A DNA stretch of 64,000 nt from Takakia lepidozioides (lineage: Eukaryota; Streptophyta; Takakiopsida; Takakiales; Takakiaceae): contig CM060732.1 of NCBI GenBank assembly GCA_030704615.1, positions 24,056,001-24,120,000 on the forward strand. Direction: 5' to 3'. The position numbers and the translations under genes were made by a program. How positions within the stretch are numbered: position 1 is the first letter of the stretch; every line of letters starts with the position of its first letter. Below, in pieces: positions 1-11,690 of the stretch. The notes under the pieces were generated by a model. That model was not told the origin of the DNA. It searched no databases and worked only from the letters and a program-made list of their open reading frames with translations.

Positions 1-391
1 GGCTGTACACATCCCTGAGTATGTGTCAGGGCACCTATACAGATAGGGGCAGCCCAACTACTTGTTCAAGAGCGCAGCCATGGGTAGTGGATCACAACAA
101 TCTGCAAAGGCATCCGAACCGGGGCTTCCTGTTGCTAGAGTTCCAACAACTTTGCTTCCCGATGCAACAACAAAGCATAATCAAAGAAAGGTGAGAGCAA
201 AAGTTTCAATGCTTGGGCGTGTGAGTGGATTTTTATTGTTAATGCTACTTCACATTGTGTGTCATTCGTGCTATTCTAATTTTTTGATCATTGTGTCATT
301 CAATATACAGATGGTGAAACCAGTGAAGCGTTCAATGGGCAGGGAGAGTACAATCTGTGCTATCAATCAGACTACAACCACAGTGGATCTG
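1..391 (+). pseudogene. Upstream part of host gene disrupted by G1
   Basis: This is coding-like sequence with plant splice signals. A candidate exon ends at 190 before a GTGAGA donor, the intron runs to a pyrimidine-rich stretch and TATACAG acceptor, and the next exon begins at 311. That exon stays open until the gypsy LTR starts at 392. After the element, at 25419, the exon resumes in the same frame (residues like TDPQGDQQNPHS) and reaches a GTAAGT donor after 25459. The five bases before 392 (ATCTG) are repeated at 25419-25423, which shows that the exon was split by insertion. The gene continues beyond the left window edge. The frame that crosses the junction has an in-frame TAG near position 47, so the first visible exon may start after it. 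The product is not recognised. Confidence 0.5.
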
Positions 392-1094
392 TGTCGCGCA
401 CCTCACTTCGGTAAGCTCCCCTTCAAGTCATAGTTACTCGCTTGATGCGCGCGCCTAACTCCCAAACTGGCCGCCGGGCCAACTCGGAGCTTCGGTTGCT
501 CACCGGGGCATAACGGTCCCCCTTTACTCCTCCACTAGACCCTCTCCCAATTTGGGCCTAGTGGAAATTCCCTTTGGTCGATGGCAGTACGGAATAGCTC
601 CCCACACCTTGGTCGCTTTCCGGCTCGCACGCTTACTCACTAGTTTTTGGACACCAACGGGCTTGCACCGTTCTCGGGATTACTACTCCCTATATATACT
701 TCTGTGACTATCCGCAGGGGTTTCACAAACAACACCACCATTTTATGGCGAACCACCACGAAAACCCTCGATTCCCGGTGATGAGTCACGGTGAGTCTTG
801 GCCCACCCACCACGGTCCCCTTGGACCGTGATGAGTCCCAAGACTCCCCACGACTCCCACCACAAGGTCTCCGCCCCCACTAAGTCCCACTAAGCTACCA
901 CCACCCCTTGTGGAGCCACCCCCACCACAACGCGGTGTGCGGGGCTCCACCTAGTGAGTGCCTCCGCCTCCTCGAGTGCCTTGGGCACTCGAGGTTGCTT
1001 CAGCCCCCCGTACCTATTGCTGCCACCGCCCCCACCACAAAGGGCAGCCCCTCTGCGACCTGACCCCCTGCCCTCAAGGCAAAGGGCCGCGACA
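392..1094 (-). repeat. 3' LTR of G1
   Basis: The 703-bp LTR begins TGTCGCGC and ends GCGACA. It matches 24742-25418 closely and is a sister of the G2 LTRs. It differs from its partner by scattered substitutions and a short extra segment around 880-905. It contains an imperfect hairpin built on GAGTCTTGG / CCAAGACTC. Confidence 0.9.
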
Positions 1095-1999
1095 CACACC
1101 CCTACCAACAGGGAGTCGAAGTCCTCATCGACTTGTCCATTTTGTAGAAACAAACATCCAAGTTGTGGCGTCCCACATCAAGGAGTTTGTTTCCGCACCA
1201 TGGCGTCCCATGGCTAAGAACCAAACCCCCACTTGACTCTTCTCTCCACTAGCTAGTTCGGCCGACTTCCTCCAAGTCCCGGCCAAGGGTGGAGCCTCTC
1301 AAGCTCCTCCCAGTGCACTCTTCTTGACCCACTTCAGGATCAACGATCAATCCTCCCCGAGGATCGAATCGCCTTACTGCAACAACATTTGCTTGCGACC
1401 GCTCGTGATGTCGCTTTTGGCATCACCTTGAGCAAGGGTTCGCCTTGAACCCTTTTTGACTAGGAAGATAACCTTGAATCAACCGTGCGCCTCAATCACT
1501 ACAATTGGGTCCGCTTTGGAATGCTGGCCTAAGGTACGGGAACACGCCGAAGCCGCACTACGACTTCGTCTCGAGGCTACATGATTATAGTACGTGAACG
1601 GAAGCACGTAGCTTCCGCATTAGCCCGCACTACAAGGCAACCCCCTTGGTAGCGCAGTTATAGTACGCGCACGCGCTGGGTGCGCACTAGCATGTGAACT
1701 CCCAACGAAGGTGCAAGTTTCTTTGCCCCTTGGGTGGGAGTCATCCGATTTTGGCACTACACAAACACACGATTAATCCAATTTACCTCTCCCACTTTAT
1801 AAGCTTAGCATGCATTCTACACACTAGCCAACCATACCATGCATCACCATTCTAAACAAAATAGGACGCACAACATTTGGAAACCATTTCTTTTATAACA
1901 AAATTTGTACAATACAAGTTTTTGCAATTGGATTCCTGAGCTAGCTAAGCCGGGCTAAGCATGCATTTCCTCCCCCACGCTCTAAGGTTGATGTCCCCA

Positions 2000-3253
2000 T
2001 CAACGCTTCTTCCGCTTTTGAGGTCGCCCTTCGAAAGTTGCAACCGCCTCGGATGCGTTTCCCATTTCTGAGGCACGCACCCGAGATGCCTCCACATGAT
2101 GATAGCCCTTCCATTTCACGAGATACTCTGTTTCTTGATTCTTGAAGCTCCTCGACTTAAGCACTGCCTCCACCTTGTACTCAGGTTCATTTTCATGATC
2201 CAACAGCAAAGGTGGCGGACGCAACACTTGAGGCCGATTCGGACGTGCTTCATCTTTGAAGTAAGGCGTCAAAAGGGAGACGTGGAATACCGGATGCACC
2301 TTGCTATTTGCCGGCAGCTCCAATTCATACACATCCTCATTCATAACCTTCCGGATGCTAAAGGGTCCCGCATACGGGGGTTACGAACTTCGGACTCACT
2401 TCCGGAGGTAGTCGAATTTTTTTTGATGTTCAACCAGACCTCCGTGCCAGCCTCAAACTTAACCTCCCTCTGCTTCCGATTCGCCTGCCGTTCATACCGT
2501 TTCCTAGCTTTGGCAATGTTGTATTTCGCGAGCTTCAACAAACACTCCGGTTCTTTCAGCACTGCCACTGCTGCCGGTTCCTCAACGTCTTGGGCGGCCC
2601 AACTTGTCGGCACCAGAGGTGCTTTTCCATAGACCAATACGAAAGGGGAAACTCATGTTGCAGAATGTTTTGTATTATTATAACAGAACTCTGCCGCATC
2701 CAAGTGCTCTACCCAGTCCGATTGGTCTGCCGACACGTAATTCCGCAAGATCTGCTTCACCACAGAATTCACCCTTTCCGTTTGGCCGTCCGTCGTAGGT
2801 CGGAAGGCGGTGTTCATTTTGAGCCTCGTCCCCATTTTCTTCCAAAGTACCCTCCAAAATTTACTAGTAAATTTTGGATCGCGGTCCGAGACAATATCCT
2901 TCGGGAGTCCATGATGCTTGAAGACGTGGGCGAAGTAAAGTCGCCCCGTCTCCTGCGCCGTTGCCGTCTCCTTGGTGGGGATGAAATGACCCATTTTATT
3001 GAACCTATCCACCACCACCATGATTGCGTCGAATCCTTTTGACAGCGGCATAGCAGTCATGAAGTCCATTGAGACACTTTCCCAAGACCCCTCTGGAATC
3101 GGCAAGGGTTGTAACAGCCCCGCTTGTTTTTTGTACTCGCTCCGGTTTTGTTGGCATGTGGTGCATGTCTTGACATACTCCTCGGCCTCCTCTCTCAGTT
3201 TGGATCAGAAATACTCTTTCTTCAAGAGTGCCGCGGTGCGCTTGGCTCCGCCG
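2000..3253 (-). pseudogene. G1 integrase and chromodomain
   Basis: This is the displaced end of G1 pol. It carries an integrase zinc-binding region (CTTCQQNRSEYKK), catalytic core pieces (VSMDFMTAMP, SDRDPKFTSKF), an integrase C-terminal domain (YERQANRKQREVKF) and a chromodomain with FKNQETEYLVKWKGY near 2080-2130. Chromodomains of this type direct integration toward marked chromatin, which defines chromoviruses. The region is broken by a TGA in place of the Trp of YFWPK, a stop after KHSAT and a frameshift near 2400. The left end at 3253 is the G2 insertion point. Confidence 0.9.
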
Positions 3254-3978
3254 TGTCGCGCACCTCACTTCGGTTAGCTCCCCCCTCAAGTCATAGTTAC
3301 TCGCTTGATGCGCGCGCCTAACTCCCAACCTGGCCGCCACGCCAACTTGGAGCTCCGGCTGCTCACCGGGGCATAACGGTCCCCCTTTGATCTCCCAAAG
3401 AACCCTCCAACGATTTGGAACCCGCGGAATTCCCTTTGGTAGTTGGCAGTCTGGAACAGCTCCCACTCTTTGGTCGCTTTCCGGCTCGCTCGCTTACCCA
3501 CTAGTTTTTGGTCACCAACGGGCTTGCACCGTTCTCGGGGTTACTACTCCCTATATATACTTCTGAAGCTATCTGCGGGGGTTTCACAAACAACCATGCC
3601 ATTTTATGGCGAACCACCACGAACACCCTCGACTCCCGGTGATGAGTCGCGGTGAGTCTTGGCCCACTCACCACGGCCCTTATGGACTGTGATGAGTCCC
3701 AAGACTCCCCACGACTCCCACCACGAGGTCTCCGCCCCAGGGTGAGTCCTATGCCACCCCCACTAAGTCCCGCTAAGCTACCACCACCCCTTGTGGAGCC
3801 ACCCCCACCACAACCCGGTGTGTGGGGCTCCACCTAGTGAGCGCCTCCGCCTCCTTGAGTGCCTTGGGCACTCAAGGGTGCTTCAGCCCCCCATACCTAT
3901 CGTTGCCACTGCCCCCACCACAGGGGCAGCCCCTCTTGTGTCCCGACCCCCTGCCCCTCAAGGCAAAGGGCCGCGACA
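3254..3978 (-). repeat. 3' LTR of G2
   Basis: The 725-bp LTR begins TGTCGCGCACC and ends GCCGCGACA. It is nearly identical to 8638-9265 plus 21274-21369, and more distant from the G1 LTRs (for example GGTTAGCTCC against GGTAAGCTCC). Confidence 0.9.
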
Positions 3979-4884
3979 CACACCCCTACCAACAGGGAGT
4001 CGATGTCCTCATCGGCTTGTCCATTTTGTAGAAACGAACATCCAAGTTGTGGCGTCCCACATCAAGGAGTTTGTTTCCGTACCATGGCGTCCCATGGCAA
4101 AGAACCAAACCCCACACTTGACTCTACTCTCCACTAGCTAGTTCGGCCGACTTCCTCCAAGTTTTGGCCAAGGGTGGAGCATCTCAAGCTCCTCCCAGTG
4201 CACTCTTCTTGGCCTACTTCAAGGCCAAGGAACGATCCTCCCCGAGGATCGAATCGCCTTACTGCAACAACATTGCTTGCGACCGCTCATGATGCCGCTT
4301 TTGGCATCACCTTGAGCAAGGGTTCACCTCGAACCCTCTTTGACTAGGAAGATAACCTTGAACCAACCGCGCGCCCCAATCACTACAATTGGGTCCGCCT
4401 TGGAATGCTGGTATGAGGTACGGGAACACGCCGAAGCCGCACTACGACTTCGTCCCGAGACTACACGATTATAGTACGTGAACGGAAGCACGTAGCTTCC
4501 GCGTTAGCCCGCACTACAAAGCAACCCCCTTGGTAGCACAGTTATAGTATGCGCACGCGCCAGGTGCGCACTAGCACGTGAACTCCTAAAGAAGGCGCAA
4601 GTTTCCTTGCCTCCTGGATGGGAGTCACCCGATTTCGGCACTGCGCAAACACACGATTAACCCAATTTACCTCTCCCACTTTTGTAAGCTAGCATGCATT
4701 CTACACACTAGCCAACCACACCATGCATCACCATTCCAAACAAAATAGGATGCACAACACTTGGAACCCATTTCCTTTATAACAAATTTTTATACAATAC
4801 AAGTTTTTGCAATCGGATTCCTAAGCTAGCTAAGCCAGGCTAAGCATGCATTTCCTCCCCCACGCTCCAAGGTTGATGTCCCCA

Positions 4885-5656
4885 TCAACGCTTCTTCTGC
4901 TTTTGAGGTCGCCCTTCGAAAACTGCAACCGCCTCGGATGCGTTTCCCATTTCTGAGGCACGCACCCAAGATGCCTCCACATGATGATGGCCCTTCTATT
5001 TCACGAGATACTCCGTTTCTCGGTTCTTGAACCTCCTCGACTTAAGTACTGCATCCACCTCATACTCAGGTTCATTTTCATGATCCAACAGCACAGGTGG
5101 CGGACGCAACACTTGATGCCGATTCGGACGCGCTTCATCTTTGAAGTAAGGCTTCAAAAAGGAGACGTGGAATACTGGATGCACCTTGCTGTTTGCCGGC
5201 AGCTCCAATTCATACACATCCTCATTCATAACCTTCCGGATGCGAAAGGGTCCTGCATATGGAGGTACGAACTTTGGACTCACTTCCGGAGGTAGTCGGA
5301 AATTCTTGATGTTCAACCAGACCTCCATGCCTGCCTCAAACTTCACTTCCCTCCGCTTCCGATTTGCCTGTCTTTCATACCGTTTCCTAGCTTTGGCAAT
5401 GTTGTACTTTGCGAGCTTCAACAAACGCTCGCGTTCTTCCAGCACCGCCGCTACTACCGGTTTCCTCAACGTCCTGGGCGGCCCAACTTGTCGGCACCAC
5501 ATGTGCTTTTCCATAGACCAATACGAAAGGGGAAACTCCCGTTGCGGAGTGTTTTGTGTTATTATAACAGAACTCTGCCGCGTCTAAGTGTTCCACCCAG
5601 TCTGTTTGGTCTACCGACACGTAAATCCGCAAGATCTGCTTCACTACGGAATTCAC
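4885..5656 (-). pseudogene. G2 integrase C-terminus and chromodomain
   Basis: This is the remainder of integrase (NSVVKQILRIYVS, AEFCYNNTKHSATGVSPF) and, after a frameshift near 5450, the integrase C-terminal domain (YERQANRKRREVKF, LPANSKVHPVFHVSFL). A chromodomain follows (FKNRETEYLVK), interrupted by a stop in the place of the Trp of VKWKG, and the final basic tail is QKQKKR. It is equivalent to 2000-2640 in G1. Confidence 0.88.
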
Positions 5657-5683
5657 TCTTTCCGTTTGGCCGTCGGTCGTAGG

Positions 5684-6811
5684 TCAGAAGGCGGTGCTCA
5701 TCTTCAGCCTCGTCCCCATCTTCTTCCAAAGTGCCCTCCAAAATTTACTCGTAAACTTTGGATCGCGGTCCGAGACAATATCCTTCGGGAGTCCATGATG
5801 CTTTAAGACGTGGGCGAAGTAAAGTCGCCATGTTTCCTGCGCCGTTGCCGTCTCTTTGGTGGGGATGAAATGGCCCATTTTACTGAACCTATCCACCACC
5901 ACCATGATTGCATCAAATCCTTTTGACAACGGCATAGCAGTCATAAAATCCATCGAGACGCTTTCCCAAGTCCCCTCTGGAATCGGCAAGGGTTGTAATA
6001 GCCCCACTTGCTTTTTGTACTCGCTCCGGTTTTGTTGGCATGTGGTGCATGTCTTGACATACTCCTCTGCCTCTTCCCTCAGTTTGGGCCAGAAATACTC
6101 TTTCTTCAAGAGTGCCGCAGTGCGCTTCGCTCCGCCATGGCCCGCAAGCGGGCTATCATGGCATTCTCTCAAGAGGCTATCTCTGATCCCTCCCTTCGAC
6201 ACGTAGAGACGCTTTTGCTTATACCGAAGCAGTCCATTTTGCAAGTGGAACTGCGATTTAACCCCCATCCTCAAGTCCTGCATCACGGACTTTGCCAGCT
6301 CATCCTTCCGACAAGCCTTCCGGATCTTCCTTTGGAGCACCGTCTCGCCCCTGTACACCAACAAGAGCTGCTGCTTTCTACTTAAAGCATCGGCCACCAC
6401 GTTGTCCCGTCCCGGTTTGTACTGGATATCCACGTTGAACACCGCCAAAGTATCTTGCCACCTAAGTTGTTTTGGGGACAACTTGGGCTGCGTGGCAAAA
6501 TACTTCACCGTGACATTGTCCGTGAACACCTTCACTGGGTTGGAACCAACATAGTGGCGCCAAAGCTCAAGACAGTGCACCACCGCCTTCATCTCTTTCT
6601 CGTGCGTCGGCCACCGTCGCTCCACTTCATTCAGTTTCTTACTTTTGTAAGCCACTGGACGTCCATCTTGCATCAGTACACCCCCAATCGCGAAGTCCGA
6701 CGCATCTGTATGAATCTCGAACGGAAGATCGAACTCTGGGATTTTCAAGACTTGAGCTTCCGCCATCCGCTGCTTCAATTCAGCAAAAGCTTGGCCACAA
6801 AGGTGTTCCAT
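5684..6811 (-). pseudogene. G2 RNase H and integrase core
   Basis: A 375-codon frame continues pol after a single-base frameshift. It carries RNase H ([14 protein letters not shown]), the tether [11 protein letters not shown], the integrase HHCC region (LAGHGGAKRTAALL, CTTCQQNR) and the core with VSMDFMTAMP and SDRDPKFTSKF. It ends at a TGA where G1 has the Arg of FRPTTDGQTE. The integrase core is therefore cut before its catalytic Glu. Confidence 0.9.
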
Positions 6812-8508
6812 GCCCAGACTTTGGATTTACACAGAAGGTCTGACAGCGGCCCCGCGATCTTGGCGAAATTTCTCACATACTTCCGGTAATAGGAGGCGAG
6901 TCCTAGGAAGGATCGCACTCCCGGGACCGAAGTCGGAGGCTCCCAGTCCAAGATTGCCCTCACCTTCCTGTCATCCATTCTGATCCCATCCTGTGTAATC
7001 ACATGCCCCAGGAACTCCACTTTTGTGACCCCGAATTTGCACTTTGAAGCTTTGGCATACAGCTTCCATTCCCGCAATTTCTGGAACACCCTTTTGAGGT
7101 GCTCCAGGTGCTCCTCCTTTGTTTTTGAATACACCAAGATGTCGTCGATGTACACGATCACAAAGTCATCCAACCACTTCTGGAAAAGGCTGTTCATCAG
7201 CGTGCTAAAGGTCGCGGGAGCGTTGGTGAGTCCAAAAGGCATCACCAAGAACTCATATGAACCATACCTTGTCCTGCATGCGGTCTTCTCCTCATCTCCT
7301 TCCGCCACTCGAATTTGATGATAGTCGGAGCGCAAATCGATCTGGCGGAAATACTTCGCTCCTGCCAACCGATCGAAAAGGTCGTCGATCCTTGGCAAAG
7401 GGTATCGGTTTTTGATAGTCACCTTATTCAAAGCCCTGTAATCGACACACATCCGCAGCGTCCCATCCTTCTTGTCTGCGAATAGCACCGGGGCTCTGTA
7501 AGGTGACTTATTTGGCCGGATGTACCCCTTTGACATTAGATCTTTGAGCTGAGTCTTCAGCTCGATCAACTCTCTGTGGCTCAACCGGTAGGGCGCCTTA
7601 GCAGGCGGTTCCGATGCCGGTATCACCTCAATCTTGTGGTCAACTCCTCTTCGCGGTGGCAAGCCGCTTGGTAAATCCTCCGGCATCACATCCTGGTATT
7701 TCTCCAAAATCCCCTTGATCCAATCTGGGCTCGGCTCCCCATCGCCTTCTCCCTTCACTTCTCTAATGTAGAGCAAAATCTGGGGCTCGTGTGCCTCCTC
7801 CACGGCCCACTCAATTGCCTCGTTCAAAGTCTTAGGTGGCTTCTCCTCCAACTTCTGCCTGGCCCATGGGGCCAGTCCCGCCACAAAGTTGAAGACCATT
7901 TCTGGTTTTTCCATGTCCGCGATTTCGAGCAACAGCACATTGAAAGCCTGGACATATCCCCGAATGTCATCTGTTTGCTTCAAATTCCTCATCTTGTCCC
8001 GGGCGAGCCAGGACGCGTTGAGAGGCACAAACTGCCTCTTCATCAATTCCTTGAACCCACTCCAGTTCAAGGTTTCCGGGCTTGGACCTCGGTCGTGAAG
8101 GCGTTTCTGCCACCATTGTTGAGCATAGCCCCTCAAATAGGTGGGAGCCACTTCCACCCGATCCTCGTCACTCAACTTGGCCGCCCGGAAGTACTGCTCT
8201 AGCTCCAAGAGCCAGGTGTTGAGTGCCTTCCGATTTCGGACGCCCTCGAAGGTGCCGGGTTCCTTAGGCTTCACCTTAAACTTTGCCTTAGTGGAAGTTG
8301 CATTAGCCGCCTTCAACACGTCTTTCAACGTCCCGCCAAATTGCGCCAACAACCCTTCCCAAAAGGCTGTCGGCATGGGAGGCATCTGTTGGTCGGTCGG
8401 AGCTCTCAGGGATTCCTCAGGCTCCGACTCCTCAGATTCCTCCCGCTCTTGAGCGGTCTTGTTTTCGGAAACATGCATCGCTTTCTCAAACGGCCGCCTC
8501 AATGACAC
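6775..8508 (-). pseudogene. G2 gag fused to RT by internal deletion
   Basis: This is one continuous frame of 577 codons. It begins with the gag capsid region ([15 protein letters not shown]) and passes from KTLNEAIE straight into [10 protein letters not shown] and then RT ([20 protein letters not shown]). In G1, about 900 bp carrying the zinc knuckle and protease separates the same two sequences, so G2 has an internal deletion that happens to keep the frame. The true gag start upstream is out of frame because one G is missing in the start region near 8580. RT ends in [10 protein letters not shown] and then shifts frame near 6810. Confidence 0.88.
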
Positions 8509-8620
8509 GTCGCCCCCATCGGGCTCACCAGGATCATCATCTTTTGGGCCGTTCCGCTTCCGCTTTGGCTTGCCCGACCCATGATGAGGCCAATCCCAAG
8601 GATGATCACGTACTGAACTC

Positions 8621-8637
8621 TAAGCTCTGATACCAAG
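8621..8637 (-). other. Primer-binding site of G2 (tRNA-iMet)
   Basis: The minus strand reads CTTGGTATCAGAGCTTA directly after the LTR, the same priming site as in G1. Confidence 0.85.
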
Positions 8638-9265
8638 TGTCGCGCACCTCACTTCGGTTAGCTCCCCCCTCAAGTCATAGTTACTCGCTTGATGTGCGCG
8701 CCTAACTCCCAACCTGGCCGCCGCGCCAACTTGGAGCTCCGGCTGCTCACCGGGGCATAACGGTCCCCCTTTGATCTCCCAAAGAACCCTCCAACGATTT
8801 GGAACCCGCGGAATTCCCTTTGGTAGTTGGCAGTCTGGAACAGCTCCCACTCTTTGGTCGCTTTCCGGCTCGCTCGCTTACCCACTAGTTTTTGGTCACC
8901 AACGGGCTTGCACCGTTCTCGGGGTTACTACTCCCTATATATACTTCTAAAGCTATCCGCGGGGGTTTCACAAACAACCATGCCATTTTATGGCGAACCA
9001 CCACGAACACCCTCGACTCCCGGTGATGAGTCGCGGTGAGTCTTGGCCCACTCACCACGGCCCCTATGGACCGTGATGAGTCCCAAGACTCCCCACGACT
9101 CCCACCACGAGGTCTCCGCCCCAGGGTGAGTCCTATGCCACCCCCACTAAGTCCCGCTAAGCTACCACCACCCCTTGTGGAGCCACCCCCACCACAACCC
9201 GGTGTGTGGGGCTCCACCTAGTGAGTGCCTCCGCCTCCTTGAGTGCCTTGGGCACTCAAGGGTGC
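8638..9265 (-). repeat. 5' LTR of G2, first part (split by G3)
   Basis: The LTR starts TGTCGCGCACC at 8638 and is interrupted after 9265. The missing end (TTCAGCCCCCC to GCCGCGACA) is found at 21274-21369. GTGC at 9262-9265 and 21270-21273 is the duplicated target. Confidence 0.9.
9038..9091. repeat. Imperfect hairpin inside the G2 LTR
   Basis: GAGTCTTGG pairs with CCAAGACTC. Inside it CACTCACCACGG pairs with CCGTGATGAGT with one mismatch. The same hairpin occurs in the other LTR copies at about 3654-3707, 795-845 and 25139-25193. Confidence 0.6.
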
Positions 9266-9699
9266 TGTCGTGCGCATACATATCGCTACACAACTACATC
9301 GCTGTCCAAACCACCCCACACATATATGCACAATAAAGTAGTTTACCACAATGATAGAAATCCAATGAACACACTGTGACACAAAACATGAAAACCAAAC
9401 CATCACTCTTAGAAAATAGTAGTCAAGCCAGGGGCACCCCAAGCTATGGGGACTCCACCCCACAACAACGTGTACCCCTACATAAGCACACTCAAATCTA
9501 AACACATGCAGGAGCTCGGTCGCGCAGGCTCAACTCGAGAAAGATGAGCCGCGCGACTGCCGCTTTCGTGAAGATAAGACGGACCAGGTGTCAAACTAAA
9601 CTTGACACCTGATTTAACACTTGACCTAAATCCAAGTGTTAAATACAAATAACTAGTTTTATTCTAGCTGTTTTCACACTGTGCTTATTTAACTTGACA
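9266..9699 (-). repeat. Full terminal repeat (P + Q) of G3
   Basis: This 434-bp sequence begins TGTCGTGCGCATAC and ends TTAACTTGACA. Its ends are TGTC and GACA, a 4-bp inverted pair typical of LTRs. Q contains GACACCT / AGGTGTC inverted repeats around 9585-9610. Confidence 0.75.
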
Positions 9700-9787
9700 G
9701 CTGTCGTGCGCATACATATCGCTACACAACTACATCGCTGTCCAAACCACCCCACACATATATGCACAATAAAGTAGTTTACCACAA
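9700..9787 (-). repeat. GC plus second copy of part P
   Basis: Right after the full repeat comes GC and an exact second copy of the first 86 bp. The junction reads GACAGCTGTC, a perfect palindrome, as at the joint of a two-LTR circle. Coding sequence of the element follows from 9788. Confidence 0.8.
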
Positions 9788-10045
9788 TCGCCCCCCTAGC
9801 TGGTGGATAGGTCCCTCTACCTCCAGATAGCTACAAGACGTAATAGCCATAGCCGTACTAAGTCCTGTATCACTGTCCCTATCGCACTCAAACTCTATAG
9901 ACCAAGAGGCCGGGTACAAGAGTAGCCCCATCGTTAGTCGCCGTCTTGCAATCTGTGAACTTGAGCCAGGACTTCGTGTATTCAAGGTCTCCTGTAGCTG
10001 GGCCTTGCGTTGCTTGTTAGCCTCCCATGGTTGTATCCACTCCCA

Positions 10046-10264
10046 CTATCCAATGCATTGTGGACATAACCAATCCCCATCTGGAACCATCTCAAGAGGT
10101 GGAGTCAAGCACCCCATATGCCAACCTCTAGAGCATCGATCACACACCAGCATGGTGGCTGCCCCTTTAGCAGACCCACACAACATGCACCTCAAACCTG
10201 CAGATACCACTGCCAGGTTTGGGTCAATCCTGCCATCGACATTCGGAAGTGACATGGCGCACAA
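10046..10264 (-). pseudogene. PHD finger at the integrase C-terminus of G3
   Basis: The segment shows a C4HC3 PHD finger: C-x2-C (CMLC), C-x2-C (CDRC), H-x2-C (WHMGC) and C-x2-C (CPQC), with the Trp two residues before the last pair. PHD fingers bind histone H3 tails, so here it probably plays the chromatin-targeting role that the chromodomain plays in G1 and G2. It follows the integrase end NCAPCH, where one C appears to be missing near 10248, putting the finger in a different frame from the integrase. The element's last stop is at 10046-10048. Confidence 0.85.
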
Positions 10265-11690
10265 TTACGCACATGGTCCTTCCAAGTTATGCCATCCCGA
10301 CCCTCCAAGACCAAGACGCCTGAGGGCAAGACCTCTCGTACCCTCAAAATAACACGTCCTGCAGTCACATCCAGGGTCGTAGGAGCAGTCTGCTGCAGAT
10401 AGACATAGTCACCAGGGTTGAATCTCCGAACCCCAGGACGATAGCCCCCACCACGTATGGTAGCATACCTCAACGTATCACGGTGTTGTGCAATGGCAAG
10501 GTTCTCGAAAGCCATGGGCATGACTCTCTTGAACAACTCTGCACGATGCTCACATGCACGTGCCCATACGTCCGGATCGTCAAGGTTAAGAACTGTAGCA
10601 GCTTCTCTGCGAATGGATGTAGGCAAATCCGGCTCTCGGCCAAAGAGAAGAAAGTATGGTGAGAAGGAGGCAAGTGATGCTTGCTTGCTGAACCTGTAGC
10701 CATGGCTAACCAGGGTAACTGAAGGTCCCAATCTCCTAGGTGTCCCTTCTGCAAGCCATACTTGCGCAAACCCCTCTTACTGTCTGAACAACTCTCTCTG
10801 CCAAGCCATCGGCCTCAGGATGATCCCGAGAAGTGGTGCGGTGGTCTATCAAGGCCTTGTCACACAAAGCCTGAAACTCCCCCAAGAACTCTCTCCCTTG
10901 GTCCGTGAGTACCTCAGCTGGAGCACCGAATCGGCTAAGCACACAATCCAAGAATGCATACGCAGCTCCCTCACTAGCCTTATCAGGCAATGGAACCAAT
11001 TCAATCCACTTGGAGAAGTGCTCCACCATCACCAACACGTACTTGTTGTGGCGCATGGTCAGTGGCAACGGCCCTGCGAAGTCAAGACTCCACCTGTAGC
11101 CCAATCCCATGATCGGAAGAGGGTGCAATTGTGGAGTAGGGGCGTTGAATGAAGCACGCACCCTGTCACACACCATGCACCTAGCCACAAATTGTTGCAC
11201 CTCTGTGTGCATACCACGCCACCAATACTGCCCCTGCAGTAGGCTATGGGTGCGTCGCACCCCAAAATGCCCCAACTCCTCGTGGGCATGCCGCACTAAC
11301 TGTGCCCGCTGTGTTGGGTGAGGCACAATCCTCACTCGACCATCCTCCCACACTCGGAGCAGGTGTGTCCCCTCCCACTTGAACCTCTTGGCTCGTTGTA
11401 GGATCCGATCCCTCTCCTTGGCAGTCACAGTGGCTGCGTGTCTCCAGTGCGAAGATAGTCCAACACAGCTGAATCCTCATGTATATCTTTGGCGCCACCT
11501 TGCTCATTGCTGGCCTCAGGGTCCTCAGACACTTGATCCACAGTCATCCCTGTTGCAGGTCCAACCTGGCCTTCCGCTGCCAAGATACACAGAAATGCAG
11601 ATGCATGCCATCCGGGCACCATCTCCTCGTCCGTCTCACCATGCCACCGAGCTCCAGTGTCATCCTGCTGGCTCGTGCATGGATTGCGAC
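10192..11690 (-). pseudogene. G3 integrase, frameshifted
   Basis: The segment holds the tether NADGLSRNP (near 11690), an integrase HHCC zinc domain (HAHEELGHFG, CMVCDR), and a core with the DDE residues in LDFAGP, TDQGREF and the Glu of GLAERVVQT. A C-terminal domain follows. At least two frame changes break it, near 11430 and near 10735. Integrase would insert the cDNA into chromosomes. This integrase is not close to that of G1 and G2 and resembles the lineage in green algae and early plants that carries PHD fingers (from memory of the family). Confidence 0.85.

Noticed and set aside
9028-9091. Hammerhead ribozyme in the LTR (TGATGAGTC motifs)
   Set aside because: CTGATGA is not present and no GAAAC core half follows. 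The motifs are explained by the inverted GAGTC repeats.
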